Notes: generated by a model from the letters alone, not told the origin. A DNA stretch of 64,000 nucleotides from Bacillus halotolerans (GCF_001517105.1 NZ_LPVF01000008.1:558001-622000); one strand, 5' to 3'. Shown: positions 41,468 through 53,267, counted from the first letter of the stretch. Numbers and translations are program-made.

Positions 41468-41519
41468 AACCCCCTTGGACACGCCCGCTTTTTTAGCCTA
41501 TGCGTGTCCAAAAGGGGTT
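41468..41519 (-). promoter_or_regulatory. hairpin burying the mntP ribosome-binding site
   Basis: Arms 41468-41484 and 41502-41519 pair over 16 bp (10 bp GCGTGTCCAA/TTGGACACGC, a small internal loop, then AACCCC/GGGGTT) around a 17-base loop. The GGGGG before mntP is fully paired. No T-run follows, so it is not a terminator. Confidence 0.65.
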
Positions 41520-41535
41520 AGAACTTCTGACTGTG

Positions 41536-42576
41536 TCAGCGAATCACTCTTCCTCCGGCTGCTTTCATCAGCCTGTTCATAATAGCAAGTCCGACGCCTG
41601 TGTCAGGAAACGATTCTGCAATAATAAAATCAACCTTTTCTTCATCAAAACTGCGCAATGCATCATAAAGGGCTGCCGCTACTGTTTCAAGCTGATCTCT
41701 TCTGCCGCAGCTCTTCACATAGTCAGCCGAATAAAAATCCGCATTTTCTTCTGTCGTCAGGACGCCGACCCGTTTTCCGCCCTGCTGATATTCTTGAATA
41801 AGCGTTTGAATGCGCTCAGGGCTTCCTTCAGAAATAACAAGCGGCGCTGACGGCGCGTAATGTGTATATTTCATTCCCGGAGAAATCGGCTTCTCATTTT
41901 GATCGGCAAGCCCTTTATCCACAAGAATCGGTCCGATTTCGGCTTCTATTTGTTCTTTTGTAATGCCGCCCGGACGAAGGAGCACAGGTGTTTCTCCTGC
42001 ACATGAAAGTACGGTTGATTCGACACCGATTCCCGTAGATCCCCCATCCATCAATCCCGCTATGCGGCCATCCAAGTCGTGAGCCACGTGTTCAGCCTTT
42101 GTCGGGCTTGGTTTGCCCGATAAATTAGCACTCGGCGCTGCAATCGGGAGACCCGCGGCACGGATGAGTGCCAGAGCCAGCGGATGATCAGGCATTCTGA
42201 CGGCCACTGTATCCAACCCTGCTGTTACACGGGGTGACAGCGCACCAGGTGTACAAGGCAAAATCAGTGTAAGCGCCCCTGGCCAAAAGCGCTTCATTAA
42301 TATTTTCGCCTTGTCTGGCGCCGGGCCTGTTAAACCGTCAAGCTGGCTGATATCCGCAATGTGGACAATCAGTGGATTATCACTCGGCCGCCCTTTCGCC
42401 TCATATATTTTTTTGACAGCATCTGTGCTTTTCGCATTTGCGCCGAGACCATATACAGTTTCTGTCGGAAACGCGACAACCTCATTTCCTCGGAGCAAAG
42501 CAGCTGCTTGTGCAATTTGTGGATCATTTGTGGATAACTCGTCCATTACATCCACAAACCATCTTTTCGTTTTCAT
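41536..42576 (-). CDS. ywlC: L-threonylcarbamoyladenylate synthase YwlC (Sua5 type)
   Basis: 346 residues: N-terminal YrdC/TsaC domain (VVAFPTETVYGLGANAKST, KGRPSDNPLIVHI, SANLSGKPSPT) and C-terminal Sua5 domain (ISPGMKYTHYAPSAPLV). First enzyme of the tRNA t6A modification. The first codons and upstream DNA hold a DnaA-box cluster. AAGGAG before ATG. Confidence 0.95.
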   Translation of the reverse strand: MKTKRWFVDVMDELSTNDPQIAQAAALLRGNEVVAFPTETVYGLGANAKSTDAVKKIYEAKGRPSDNPLIVHIADISQLDGLTGPAPDKAKILMKRFWPGALTLILPCTPGALSPRVTAGLDTVAVRMPDHPLALALIRAAGLPIAAPSANLSGKPSPTKAEHVAHDLDGRIAGLMDGGSTGIGVESTVLSCAGETPVLLRPGGITKEQIEAEIGPILVDKGLADQNEKPISPGMKYTHYAPSAPLVISEGSPERIQTLIQEYQQGGKRVGVLTTEENADFYSADYVKSCGRRDQLETVAAALYDALRSFDEEKVDFIIAESFPDTGVGLAIMNRLMKAAGGRVIR

Positions 42577-42741
42577 TTCTGACCAAACTCCTTATTCACA
42601 ACAATAAAACGATCGTTTTACGCGTGTAATCCTTTTGAAAGTATAAAAGATGTCCTGTAATAAAACAAGCGTTATCCACAAATTGTGGACAACGCATATA
42701 AAGAAGTGGATAAGTTTGTGTATAAATCTCACTTATCCGGA
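42517..42741. promoter_or_regulatory. DnaA-box cluster at ywlC
   Basis: Perfect boxes TTATCCACAA at 42672-42681 (+) and 42528-42537 (-); near-perfect TTGTCCACAA at 42683-42692 (-) and TTATACACA at 42717-42725 (-); weaker sites at 42705-42713, 42518-42526 and 42733-42741. B. subtilis has a known DnaA-binding cluster at ywlC. Confidence 0.85.
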
Positions 42742-43176
42742 TGTTTTTTTCATTAAGACGGCCCCTTCCACTTGCCTTGATTCACAGAAGTGATCCGAGG
42801 CAAACAGCTCTTCCGGCACACTCTCCGCCCGTTCAAAGCCTATGGCCCCCAGGAAATCAGCCGAAGAATGCTGATTGGCTACCAAGTATACCGTTTTAAT
42901 CTCATGCTTTTCACAAAGCACCTCCATGCTTTGAAAGAGCGATACAATATGACCTTGGTGAAGCTTGTCCGATATCACAAGTGAGCGAAGCAGGGCTTGA
43001 TCGCAGCTGATTTTTTCGATCCCCAGACAGCCGGCTATGTTTTTCTCGCTGTCCTCCAGCATCAGAAACTGGGTGAACCCTTCCTTTACGCCCTCATGAT
43101 TCGTTTTGGCCTGTTTTAAAAATTCCTCAAGTATGTCTCCGTCCTTTTCCCTTGCCACCCGCAGTTGATAAAACAT
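42733..43176 (-). CDS. ywlB: GNAT-family acetyltransferase-like protein YwlB
   Basis: 147 residues, single GNAT-like domain: LRVAREKDGDILEEFLKQA start, ALLRSLVISDKLHQGHIVSL as the acetyl-CoA loop region, VYLVANQHSSADFLGAIGF near the C-terminus. The pyrophosphate loop is divergent (SDKLHQGHI instead of R/Q-GxGxG/A). Substrate unknown. Confidence 0.8.
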   Translation of the reverse strand: MFYQLRVAREKDGDILEEFLKQAKTNHEGVKEGFTQFLMLEDSEKNIAGCLGIEKISCDQALLRSLVISDKLHQGHIVSLFQSMEVLCEKHEIKTVYLVANQHSSADFLGAIGFERAESVPEELFASDHFCESRQVEGAVLMKKTSG

Positions 43177-43243
43177 TCGTTCACCCCGTTTTCAGCGTTC
43201 TTTCTTCCAATCTATGAGGCAAATCTATTTTTAGACCTGGTGA

Positions 43244-43918
43244 TTAAGAAAAAAGATCGGAAAACCATTCTACAACGAAGAATTTCACTTCTGTATTGTC
43301 TTCTTTCTCTTTCTCATCTTCTTTTTCAGCTTTCTCCGCTTTGGCTGTTAAGTCCTCAAGCGCTTTTTCCGTTTGTTTTTTTGAGGCTTCTTGATCTTCT
43401 TGTTCTTTTACGGCTTCCCCATTCGAAAAATCAAGAAAGCAGAGCGGCGGGAATAATACGCACCACCAATTGGCGCCTTCACCGTTTCCAAGCGTAATCA
43501 GAATGGCTTCGTATTCTCCAGCAGGATATACCATGCTGCCGTAAAGTTTTGTCGGAAATGAGATTTTGTCAAAATCAACAGATATTGATTGACTGGCGCC
43601 TTCTTTTTCCATGGTTTCTTTTGCAATTTCCTTGATCTCAGGCAGCTTTGAGCGGATCAAACGCCGCGCTTCTTCAATAGAAGTAATATCCTTGACCCAT
43701 GTTGTGATTTCTTTATTGACGGCGTCTCTGATATGACGCTTTAATTCTTGGTCCTCGTCACGATCGCTGTTTGCCAATATTCTCAGGCGAATCGCCTCGT
43801 CCGGAATGACAACCGGCTCATTTTCAGATTGCTGTGCCGTCTCTTCTTTCGCCAATCCTACGATTGCCCCAGATAATAAAAGAAACATATATATACAAAT
43901 GATAACTGTTTTTTTCAT
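43244..43918 (-). CDS. spoIIR: stage II sporulation protein R SpoIIR
   Basis: 224 residues from ATG 43918. N-terminal signal/anchor (MKKTVIICIYMFLLLSGAIV), then the conserved SpoIIR core (IPDEAIRLRILANSDRDEDQ, GNGEGANWWCVLFPPLCFLD) and a Lys/Glu-rich tail ending FFVVEWFSDLFS. Made in the forespore, it activates SpoIIGA in the mother-cell membrane so that pro-sigma-E is processed. I did not find a clean sigma-F promoter by eye. Confidence 0.95.
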   Translation of the reverse strand: MKKTVIICIYMFLLLSGAIVGLAKEETAQQSENEPVVIPDEAIRLRILANSDRDEDQELKRHIRDAVNKEITTWVKDITSIEEARRLIRSKLPEIKEIAKETMEKEGASQSISVDFDKISFPTKLYGSMVYPAGEYEAILITLGNGEGANWWCVLFPPLCFLDFSNGEAVKEQEDQEASKKQTEKALEDLTAKAEKAEKEDEKEKEDNTEVKFFVVEWFSDLFS

Positions 43919-44058
43919 CGGTCCCCACCGTTCCTCTCCGTGCTTTGTATCTAGCCCTATTATGGACAAGGAACGTATGGAGTAAACCTGCAGCGGCAAA
44001 AAAATCTAGCAAGCTTTTAATCTAATTTATGGTACGATAGTGTTTTAGGAGGTTTAAA

Positions 44059-44424
44059 ATGAAATATAATTACACAGTGCTGCTGTCAGCGTTCACGATG
44101 TCAGTTCTTTATTCGATTATTTACATTCATTCCTTTATTATAGCTGCTCTCGTAACGATGGCCTTTTATTTCTTATTTCCTTATTTACTATTCGCGCTGC
44201 CGCTTCAGATCATGATGAATAAAAAGCCGAAACGGTTCAGCCCTTTGTACTTGCTGTATTATCTTGCCGCGGCGTTTATCGCCAACGCGATCATCTTTGG
44301 CGTGCTGCAGCCTTCCGGGCAATCCCTGCTTCAAAATACAGCCTTTTACATCTTCGCTGTATTAACAGCTGTTGTCTACTGGATATGGGATTCTGTTTTG
44401 CTGCAAAAAAAGGAAGCCTCCTAA
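44059..44424 (+). CDS. ywlA: UPF0715 membrane protein YwlA
   Basis: 121 residues with four hydrophobic helices and a basic loop (NKKPKRFSP). TTAGGAGG precedes the ATG by seven bases. Matches the UPF0715 family, function unknown. Monocistronic, with its terminator overlapping the stop region. Confidence 0.82.
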   Translation: MKYNYTVLLSAFTMSVLYSIIYIHSFIIAALVTMAFYFLFPYLLFALPLQIMMNKKPKRFSPLYLLYYLAAAFIANAIIFGVLQPSGQSLLQNTAFYIFAVLTAVVYWIWDSVLLQKKEAS

Positions 44425-44438
44425 GGGCTTCCTTTTTC
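44405..44438. terminator. bidirectional terminator between ywlA and ywkF
   Basis: AAAAAAGGAAGCC / GGCTTCCTTTTT. Confidence 0.85.
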
Positions 44439-44439
44439 A

Positions 44440-44727
44440 TTAGATCAAAACGGTCAATAGATAACATAGAATAGAAGGTATGGCAGCAACAAAGAAAGCA
44501 GCTGATATGTTCAACCGGGCTGTCCGGCCTTCTTTGGTTTCTGAATGATAATTCGCCCGCTGGTCGCTTCCGCTTACAGCTAAACCCGATGTCACAATGG
44601 CAAGCCCGATCAAAACAAGAGACGCAATGCCGAAAATGAATTCATAAGAAATGGCTTGCGCAAAAATAGAACCCACCATACTTTCAATGGCAATAAGTAA
44701 AATTCCTGCTGTCAGGGCCTTTTTCAT
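44440..44727 (-). CDS. ywkF: membrane protein YwkF (DUF5316-like)
   Basis: 95 residues, three hydrophobic helices, the first two around a Gly/Ser-rich stretch and separated from the third by a polar loop ([20 protein letters not shown]). GGGGAT before ATG. Unknown function. Confidence 0.72.
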   Translation of the reverse strand: MKKALTAGILLIAIESMVGSIFAQAISYEFIFGIASLVLIGLAIVTSGLAVSGSDQRANYHSETKEGRTARLNISAAFFVAAIPSILCYLLTVLI

Positions 44728-44750
44728 CTTTTACATCCCCTTTGCTGGTG

Positions 44751-44799
44751 TTAAAACAGCTTGCTGGTCCCGTTCTTATCTCAACTCACCAGCAAGCTG
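44751..44799 (-). terminator. terminator of prfA-prmC
   Basis: Leftward CAGCTTGCTGGT / ACCAGCAAGCTG, a 12-bp stem with 19-base loop, then TTTT. Confidence 0.8.
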
Positions 44800-44800
44800 C

Positions 44801-45667
44801 TTATTTATTCTTATGAATTACCGCGCATATGGTTCTGTCTTTTCCGTTAATATCCTTCAGGACTTCAACTTCCGCATCCTTAAACGCATGCAGAATCAGC
44901 TCTTTTACAGCTGCGCCCTGCTTCCACCCGATTTCAAAGACGACAAGCACGGTATTCTTCATGACCAGCGGAATGGCTTCCATAAACCGCTTATAAAATT
45001 TCAGCCCGTCTCCGCCGTCAGTGAGGGCATGCAAAGGTTCATGGAAACGGACAATCTCAGATAAATCGGCCATTTCTTCTTCAGAAATATAAGGAGGGTT
45101 TGAGACGATAATATCCGCTTTTTTTCCTGCCTTAATAAAGGGCTCAAGCAGGTCGCCTTGAAGAAAATGCACCTCCGCTCCGAGCTTTTCCGCATTGGCT
45201 GAAGCAACGTCCAGCGCCTCTTTGGAGATATCAATCGCTGAAACAGAAAAGTTTTTGTTTTCCAGTGCAAGCGTGACGGCTATTGCGCCGCTGCCGGTGC
45301 CGACATCTACCACTTCAAGCTGCTCTCCTTCAGAAAAGACACTTCTATATTTCTCAAGAAGATGGCAGACAACCTCTTCCGTTTCCGGACGCGGGATCAG
45401 CACATCATCATTCACCATAAATTCCCGTCCGTAAAAAAACTCTATACCAATAATGTACTGAACCGGTACGCCTTCTTTGTGCATATCGACGTGGCGTTTA
45501 AAGCGATACAGCTCATCTTCACCGATCGGTTCCTGCAGGCTGGCGAGCAGCTTGCTTCTATCCATTCCGGTATCATAAAGCAAAAGCAGCTCAGCCGCAT
45601 TTTCTTCTCTTCCCGCTTCCGTTAAATAAGAAGAAGCCCATTTCAGGGCTTCAAATATCGTCTTCAT
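44801..45667 (-). CDS. prmC: release factor glutamine methyltransferase PrmC
   Basis: 288 residues: N-terminal helical bundle (about 1-80) and a Rossmann methyltransferase (VVDVGTGSGAIAVTLAL SAM site, catalytic NPPYI). Methylates the Gln of the GGQ motif in release factors. Its substrate gene prfA ends 1 base upstream, so they are co-expressed. Confidence 0.95.
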   Translation of the reverse strand: MKTIFEALKWASSYLTEAGREENAAELLLLYDTGMDRSKLLASLQEPIGEDELYRFKRHVDMHKEGVPVQYIIGIEFFYGREFMVNDDVLIPRPETEEVVCHLLEKYRSVFSEGEQLEVVDVGTGSGAIAVTLALENKNFSVSAIDISKEALDVASANAEKLGAEVHFLQGDLLEPFIKAGKKADIIVSNPPYISEEEMADLSEIVRFHEPLHALTDGGDGLKFYKRFMEAIPLVMKNTVLVVFEIGWKQGAAVKELILHAFKDAEVEVLKDINGKDRTICAVIHKNK

Positions 45668-45668
45668 C

Positions 45669-46739
45669 TTAACTATCCGCCTGCTGAAGCTTGCTTGCCT
45701 GATCTTCTACAATCAGTGTTTCAACCACTTCGTCAAGTTTTCCTTCAAGAATCTGATCAAGCTTTTGAATGGTCAGGCCGATTCTGTGATCCGTCACACG
45801 GTTTTGCGGGAAGTTGTATGTGCGGATACGCTCAGAGCGGTCACCTGATCCGACAGCCGATTTCCGTGTTTGATCATATTCAGCCTGGGCTTCCTGCTGA
45901 AATTTATCGTAGATTCTGGCACGGAGAACCTTCATTGCTTTTTCTTTGTTTTTGATTTGAGATTTTTCATCCTGGCATGATACGACAACGCCTGTCGGCA
46001 AATGCGTCAGACGAACGGCAGACATTGTCGTGTTCACGCTTTGTCCGCCCGGTCCGCTTGAAGCAAACGTATCAACACGGATATCCTTCTCATGAATGTC
46101 AACCTCTACCTCTTCGGCCTCAGGAAGACATGCTACTGTTGCAGTAGAAGTATGAATACGGCCGCCTGATTCTGTTTCCGGAACACGCTGAACACGGTGA
46201 GCGCCGTTTTCATATTTGAGTTTAGAATATGCGCCGCTGCCCGTAATCATAAAGATGATCTCTTTGTAGCCGCCCGTTCCGGTTACACTTGCTTCCATGA
46301 CCTCGGTTTTCCAGCCTTGAAGCTCGGCATAGCGGGAATACATTCTGTACAGGTTGCCTGCAAATAAAGCGGCTTCATCTCCGCCTGCAGCTCCGCGGAT
46401 CTCCATGATAACGTTTTTATCATCATTAGGATCTTTCGGGATCAGGAGCACCTTCAGACGTTCTGACAGTGTTTCCGTTTCTTTCTGGAGTTCAGAAATC
46501 TCTTCCTTCACCATGTCGCGCATCTCGGCATCAAGCTTATCCTCAAGCATTGCTTTTGCATCAGCCAGCTGTTCTGACGCATCTCTGTATTGTCTATATA
46601 CGTCAACTGTTTCTTGTATATCAGATTGCTCTTTCGAATATTCTCTAAGCTTTTTCGGATCGTTGACAACTTCTGGATCGCTTAAAAGCTCATTTAATTT
46701 TTCATATCGTTCTTCGATTGACTTTAAACGGTCTAACAC
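45669..46739 (-). CDS. prfA: peptide chain release factor 1 PrfA
   Basis: 356 residues from GTG 46739 ([20 protein letters not shown]), seven bases after AGAGGT; a GTG three codons upstream is an alternative. GGQ motif in [12 protein letters not shown]; the codon-recognition region and the C-terminal [12 protein letters not shown] are intact. Ends translation at UAA and UAG. Confidence 0.97.
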   Translation of the reverse strand: MLDRLKSIEERYEKLNELLSDPEVVNDPKKLREYSKEQSDIQETVDVYRQYRDASEQLADAKAMLEDKLDAEMRDMVKEEISELQKETETLSERLKVLLIPKDPNDDKNVIMEIRGAAGGDEAALFAGNLYRMYSRYAELQGWKTEVMEASVTGTGGYKEIIFMITGSGAYSKLKYENGAHRVQRVPETESGGRIHTSTATVACLPEAEEVEVDIHEKDIRVDTFASSGPGGQSVNTTMSAVRLTHLPTGVVVSCQDEKSQIKNKEKAMKVLRARIYDKFQQEAQAEYDQTRKSAVGSGDRSERIRTYNFPQNRVTDHRIGLTIQKLDQILEGKLDEVVETLIVEDQASKLQQADS

Positions 46740-46865
46740 GGTCTTCACCTCTGTTTTCCTGTGCGTAACATTCTCATTATAGTATAGGGACTATCGCCAG
46801 TCAAAAGCATTTCAATCCCAGTTAAAAAAGCCTCCTCTGCTATACTGAAAAAAGGAGGGATCGTA

Positions 46866-47249
46866 TTGCTTACATCCATACATCATATTGCAATCATATG
46901 CTCAGATTATGAAAAGTCGAAAGCTTTCTACGTACATAAGCTCGGTTTTCAGGTGATACAGGAAACATACCGAGAAGAGCGCGACTCCTACAAGCTTGAT
47001 TTGTCGCTTAACGGCTCGTACGTCATTGAGCTGTTTTCGTTCCCTGATCCGCCCGCACGTCAAACCCGTCCTGAAGGTGCAGGGCTCCGTCATCTTGCCT
47101 TTACGGTCAACAGCTTAGAACAGGCTGTTCAGGAGCTTCACGAAAAAGGAATCGAGACAGAGCCGATCAGGACAGATCCGCTAACAGGCAAGCGGTTCAC
47201 CTTCTTTTTTGATCCCGATCAGCTTCCGTTAGAGCTGTATGAGCAATAA
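46866..47249 (+). CDS. ywkD: VOC/glyoxalase-superfamily protein YwkD
   Basis: 127 residues from TTG 46866, with AAAGGAGGG upstream. Vicinal-oxygen-chelate fold with metal-type residues in IHHIAIICSDYEKSKAFYVH, LRHLAFTVNSLEQAV and PDQLPLELYEQ. Close in form to lactoylglutathione lyase-like enzymes; substrate unknown. Confidence 0.85.
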   Translation: MLTSIHHIAIICSDYEKSKAFYVHKLGFQVIQETYREERDSYKLDLSLNGSYVIELFSFPDPPARQTRPEGAGLRHLAFTVNSLEQAVQELHEKGIETEPIRTDPLTGKRFTFFFDPDQLPLELYEQ

Positions 47250-47370
47250 CGGTTTTTGAAGAAAAAAGGGAGATGCCCACTTTCTTTGCCGAATCTTTTC
47301 TTGTTTTGTCTAATAGGAAGGGAACCGCTCCCCATGGTCGAATACCTAGCTAAAAAGGAGGTATGGGATC

Positions 47371-47925
47371 ATGAATACAAATATGGTAGCAAGTGAACTC
47401 GGCGTCTCCGCAAAAACAGTGCAGCGGTGGGTGAAACAGCTGAACCTTCCGGCTGAACGGAACGAGCTCGGACACTATTCGTTTACGGCTGAAGATGTGC
47501 AAGTCCTGAAATCTATTCAAAAACAAATTTCTGAAGGCACGGCGCTTCAGGATATCAATGTGCCGCAAAGCAATAAGAAGCGCACAGGCTTCCTTGTCCA
47601 AAAAACAAACAGTGACACAGAGAAAAGAATCGAACAGCTCGAACAAAAGCTTGACACCTTATTACAGCAAAAACAGGACGAAAACGGGCTGCTGGCAAGA
47701 ATTGAGGAACTGGAACGCCAGCTTAAACAAAAAGCCGATGAAGGCGTATCCTATCAGCTTCTGCAGCACAGAAGAGAAATTGATGACATTCTTGCTGATC
47801 TGCAATCACTAACCTCACAAATGAAAGAATTCACCGCTCAGCCGACCCCTGAGACTGCTGCTTCTTCCGAAAACATAAAAACAAGAAAAAAACCGCTGCT
47901 GTCACTGTTTAAATTTCAAACGTAA
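47371..47925 (+). CDS. racA: chromosome-anchoring protein RacA
   Basis: 184 residues: N-terminal MerR-like helix-turn-helix ([20 protein letters not shown]), a coiled coil from about 85 to 155 ([20 protein letters not shown]), and a basic tail ([13 protein letters not shown]). Binds near-origin DNA and DivIVA to hold the chromosome at the forespore pole. AAAGGAGG start site. A weak sigma-H-like pair (AGGGAGAT near 47267-47274, CCGAATCT at 47289-47296) lies upstream; spacing is long. Confidence 0.93.
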   Translation: MNTNMVASELGVSAKTVQRWVKQLNLPAERNELGHYSFTAEDVQVLKSIQKQISEGTALQDINVPQSNKKRTGFLVQKTNSDTEKRIEQLEQKLDTLLQQKQDENGLLARIEELERQLKQKADEGVSYQLLQHRREIDDILADLQSLTSQMKEFTAQPTPETAASSENIKTRKKPLLSLFKFQT

Positions 47926-47929
47926 AGTA

Positions 47930-47957
47930 AAAAAGCTCCCCTTAAAGGGAGCTTTTT
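47930..47957. terminator. bidirectional terminator between racA and ywkB
   Basis: AAAAAGCTCCC / GGGAGCTTTTT. Confidence 0.9.
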
Positions 47958-47960
47958 AGA

Positions 47961-48920
47961 TTACGCAGTAAGCGCAATAATAATTGGAAGTGAAATCAAT
48001 GACAGAATCGCACTGATCACAAACGCAGTCGCAGTTTCTTCCTCTTGTTTCTCGAAACGAGTCGCAATCATGGCTGCAACGGCAGAACCAGGGAATGCAA
48101 CAAGAAGGATCGCTTTTGTTGTTTGGTCAGCTGGAAGTCCGACTGCAAGAGCAATCAGGAACATTAAAGCAGGCTGAACCGCAACTTTTAGTAACGCAAT
48201 ACCGATAGCCGGCAGACTGAGTTTAATTTTACGAATACCAACGGTAACACCGACAGCAAAGAGAGCAACACCAGATGTTGTGCTTCCAAGCTGATCAAGC
48301 ATTTTAACACCCAGCTCAGGAAGAGTGAAATTGAAAACCAGCACTAAGATCATACTGATTAGCGGAGCAGCTGCAAGCGGCTCACAAAGACCATGCAGGA
48401 TTGACTTTCCTGTCATCTTCCAGAAACTGTCGCCGCTCTCTTCGTTTTTCTTAGAAGACTCACCCACTGTAGCAATAATGATCGCAAGCGGATCAAGAAT
48501 CGCATTAACAACAATACCTGTTACAGCGATCGGAATCGCAACCTCTTGCGCACCGAACAAGCTTCCCAATACAGGAATACCCATAAATGCGAATGTCGGC
48601 TGTGCAGAGTTCAAAGAAAATACGGATGAGTTCGTTAAATCATACTTAAAGACAAATCTGCAAACCAATAGAATGATGATATAGAAACCAACAATCCCGA
48701 TAAGTAAAGAAACCATTAATGGAACTTGTGATAAAAATTCACTTCTGGAAGTTGTCAAAATACCAGCGATAAAGTGAGCTGGAAGTGCGTATTTCGTTAC
48801 TAACGTACTTACCCCTTTTGCTGACTTGGCATCATAACTTCCGAAATGTCCTGCAAACCAACCCAGCACGATAACAAAGAAGATCGGTGCCAGGAGGATT
48901 AAGATATCTAAGATGCTCAA
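47961..48920 (-). CDS. ywkB: auxin efflux carrier family transporter YwkB
   Basis: 319 residues from TTG 48920, eight bases after GGAGG; an earlier in-frame TTG lies inside that site. Ten hydrophobic helices in two five-helix halves, AEC/PIN family, with [20 protein letters not shown] motif. Position behind maeA suggests transport of malate or another organic acid (inference). Confidence 0.85.
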   Translation of the reverse strand: MSILDILILLAPIFFVIVLGWFAGHFGSYDAKSAKGVSTLVTKYALPAHFIAGILTTSRSEFLSQVPLMVSLLIGIVGFYIIILLVCRFVFKYDLTNSSVFSLNSAQPTFAFMGIPVLGSLFGAQEVAIPIAVTGIVVNAILDPLAIIIATVGESSKKNEESGDSFWKMTGKSILHGLCEPLAAAPLISMILVLVFNFTLPELGVKMLDQLGSTTSGVALFAVGVTVGIRKIKLSLPAIGIALLKVAVQPALMFLIALAVGLPADQTTKAILLVAFPGSAVAAMIATRFEKQEEETATAFVISAILSLISLPIIIALTA

Positions 48921-49001
48921 AATATTCTCCTCCAAATCCTATGTCCGTATACTTTAGCTTTATTCAAAGCTTTCCCTCGGACAGAAAAATTACACGCTCA
49001 A

Positions 49002-50750
<1,749 letters not shown>

Positions 50751-50820
50751 CTAAAAATAACCGATCATGATCTTTATGCGACTTTGTGACAATTATTCGA
50801 ACAATGTCTCAAAACTATTT

Positions 50821-50850
50821 ACATTACGTTAGTTATTTTATGCCTGTCAA
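50821..50850 (-). promoter_or_regulatory. likely maeA promoter
   Basis: Leftward TTGACA (50845-50850), 18 bp, TAATGT (50821-50826). Confidence 0.5.
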
Positions 50851-50879
50851 AATCAAAATTCAAGGGAAGAAAATTACTT

Positions 50880-50912
50880 AATTTTTTAATACACTTAATT
50901 AAATTTTTTAAT
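50880..50912. repeat. two phased AATTTTTTAAT repeats upstream of maeA
   Basis: Identical 11-mers at 50880-50890 and 50902-50912, 22 bp apart (two helical turns), centred roughly 70 and 93 bp before the predicted start, a typical place for a response-regulator activator such as MalR. Confidence 0.5.
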
Positions 50913-50932
50913 TGATTGTTATCAGAATATAT

Positions 50933-50964
50933 AAAAAAACACCAGCTTTTCGGCCGGTGCTTTC
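50933..50964 (-). terminator. intrinsic terminator of tdk
   Basis: Leftward GCACCGGC / GCTGGTGT (with G-T pairs) and seven T. Confidence 0.8.
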
Positions 50965-50987
50965 TATCTTTTTACCCATGTTTTGTA

Positions 50988-51575
50988 TTAGTTTTTAGAT
51001 TTTCCCGGGACTTCGTGATGATGTCTGCATCTTGCTTCATAGGATTCGGACGCACCCACCAGAATGACCGGATCATCATAAGAAGCCGGCTTTCCGTCAA
51101 TGAGCCGCTGTGTTCTGCTTGCCGGTGATCCGCAGACGGAACAGACGGCCTGCAGCTTCGTCACACTTTCAGCGATGGCCATAATATCCGGCACAACGCC
51201 GAACGGCTCTCCTCTGAAATCCATATCAAGGCCCGCTGCGATCACACGGTAGCCTTTATCGGCAAGAGACGATAAAACACCAATGATTGACCGATCGAAG
51301 AATTGAACCTCGTCCACTGCAATCACATCCGTGCTCTCACTGATATGATTCCAAATGTCCTCAGCCGAAGAAATGGCATAGCTCGTCATAGATGTTCCAT
51401 TATGGGAAACAACAGCATCCTCGCTGTATCGATTGTCAATCACAGGTTTAAAGACCCTGACCTCCTGCTTGGCATAAGTTGCTCTCTTCACTCTTCTGAT
51501 CAGCTCTTCAGATTTTCCCGAGAACATGCTGCCGCAAATCAGCTCCAGCCACCCGCTTTGCTTCATTATGTACAT
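50988..51575 (-). CDS. tdk: thymidine kinase Tdk
   Basis: 195 residues from ATG 51575 ([20 protein letters not shown]). P-loop [18 protein letters not shown] Walker B, lasso loop ending in zinc cysteines (CSVCG and C near ARCRHHH). Salvages thymidine to dTMP. GAGGGGAG upstream. Confidence 0.95.
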   Translation of the reverse strand: MYIMKQSGWLELICGSMFSGKSEELIRRVKRATYAKQEVRVFKPVIDNRYSEDAVVSHNGTSMTSYAISSAEDIWNHISESTDVIAVDEVQFFDRSIIGVLSSLADKGYRVIAAGLDMDFRGEPFGVVPDIMAIAESVTKLQAVCSVCGSPASRTQRLIDGKPASYDDPVILVGASESYEARCRHHHEVPGKSKN

Positions 51576-51618
51576 TGGCTCTGCTCCCCTCTCTCTGCCA
51601 GCTGTGTTTTTGACAATA

Positions 51619-51656
51619 TAAAAAACAGGCAAGAAGTGCTTCTTGCCTGTTGAAAA
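51619..51656 (-). terminator. intrinsic terminator of rpmE
   Basis: Leftward AACAGGCAAGAAG / CTTCTTGCCTGTT and six T. Confidence 0.9.
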
Positions 51657-51664
51657 ATCTATTA

Positions 51665-51961
<297 letters not shown>

Positions 51962-51983
51962 TTACTTCTTTTGCAAATAGATT

Positions 51984-53267
51984 TTATCGTCTGGCTGATG
52001 ATAGATTTGCCTGTTTCCATTCTTGATTGAGAATATCGAAAAATTCCTGGTTTGTTTTCGTCTTTTTCATTTTTCTCATGAATTTTTCCGCGAAATCAGG
52101 CGAATCTGACATCGTTTTGCGGATAGACCATAAACGGTCAAGATGCTCTTTAGGCACAAGCAGCTCTTCCTTACGCGTTCCAGAACGGCGAATATCGATG
52201 GCAGGGAAGATGCGGCGTTCTGCCAGAGAGCGGTCAAGATGAAGCTCCATGTTGCCCGTTCCTTTGAACTCTTCATAGATTACATCATCCATACGGGATC
52301 CTGTATCAACAAGAGCAGTGGCGAGGATCGTTAAGCTTCCGCCCTCTTCGATATTTCTCGCCGCCCCGAAGAAACGCTTCGGACGGTGGAACGCTGCCGG
52401 GTCAATCCCTCCGGAAAGTGTTCTTCCGCTCGGCGGAATCACTAAGTTGTAGGCGCGGGCCAGACGTGTAATACTGTCCATCAGGATAATGACGTCTTTC
52501 TTGTGTTCAACGAGGCGCATAGCGCGTTCAAGCACAAGCTCGGCTACTTTGATATGGTTTTCCGGCACTTCATCAAACGTTGAGCTGACGACATCCCCAG
52601 CAACAGAACGCTCAATGTCTGTAACCTCTTCCGGTCTTTCGTCGATCAATAGCACAATCAGCTCTGCTTCAGGCTGGTTCGCTGTAATGCTGTTGGCGAT
52701 TTCCTTCAGCAGCATCGTTTTCCCGGCTTTCGGCGGCGCAACAATCAAACCGCGCTGGCCAAAGCCTACCGGCGCCATCATGTCCATAATTCTAGTAGAC
52801 AAGAAATTCGGTTTTGTTTCTAGCACCATATGGCGGTCTGGATAAAGCGGAGTAAGGGCTGGGAAGTGAACACGCTCTTTTGCCGATTCCGGATCATCTC
52901 CATTTACCGCTTCAACGTGCAAAAGTCCATAATAGCGCTCATTTTCTTTTGGCGGGCGAACCTTGCCTGATACTTTGTCTCCGTTCCGTAAATCGAAACG
53001 GCGGATTTGTGAAGCTGAGATGTAAATGTCTTCAGAGCTTGGAGAATAGTTGATCGGTCTCAGGAAGCCAAATCCCTCTGATTGGATGATCTCAAGAACA
53101 CCTTCCATAAACAGAAGATCTTCCTGCTCTGCATTCGCTTTCAGAATGGCGAAAATCAGCTCTTTTTTTGTCAGTTTGCTGTAGTAGGAGATTTTATAAT
53201 GTCTTGCAAGTTCATATAGCTCTTTCAATTTCATATTTTCCAAAGAGGAAATAGATACGTCTTTCAT
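51984..53267 (-). CDS. rho: transcription termination factor Rho
   Basis: 427 residues from ATG 53267 ([20 protein letters not shown]). N-terminal Rho-N helix bundle, cold-shock-like RNA-binding domain (GFGFLRP), and RecA-type motor with P-loop PPKAGKTM and [12 protein letters not shown]. Hexameric RNA translocase. A 400-bp leader precedes it; in B. subtilis rho represses itself by early termination in its leader. Confidence 0.97.
   Translation of the reverse strand: MKDVSISSLENMKLKELYELARHYKISYYSKLTKKELIFAILKANAEQEDLLFMEGVLEIIQSEGFGFLRPINYSPSSEDIYISASQIRRFDLRNGDKVSGKVRPPKENERYYGLLHVEAVNGDDPESAKERVHFPALTPLYPDRHMVLETKPNFLSTRIMDMMAPVGFGQRGLIVAPPKAGKTMLLKEIANSITANQPEAELIVLLIDERPEEVTDIERSVAGDVVSSTFDEVPENHIKVAELVLERAMRLVEHKKDVIILMDSITRLARAYNLVIPPSGRTLSGGIDPAAFHRPKRFFGAARNIEEGGSLTILATALVDTGSRMDDVIYEEFKGTGNMELHLDRSLAERRIFPAIDIRRSGTRKEELLVPKEHLDRLWSIRKTMSDSPDFAEKFMRKMKKTKTNQEFFDILNQEWKQANLSSARR

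Noticed and set aside
41468..41519. yybP-ykoY manganese riboswitch before mntP
   Set aside because: The element is a single simple hairpin of about 50 nt; the two paired coaxial stems with conserved loops of that riboswitch are not present.
42517..42741. Second replication origin
   Set aside because: There are DnaA boxes but no AT-rich unwinding element of oriC type and no dnaA/dnaN; it fits a DnaA-binding cluster.
48920..48935. Earlier TTG start for ywkB
   Set aside because: It lies within the GGAGG ribosome-binding site of the TTG at 48920.
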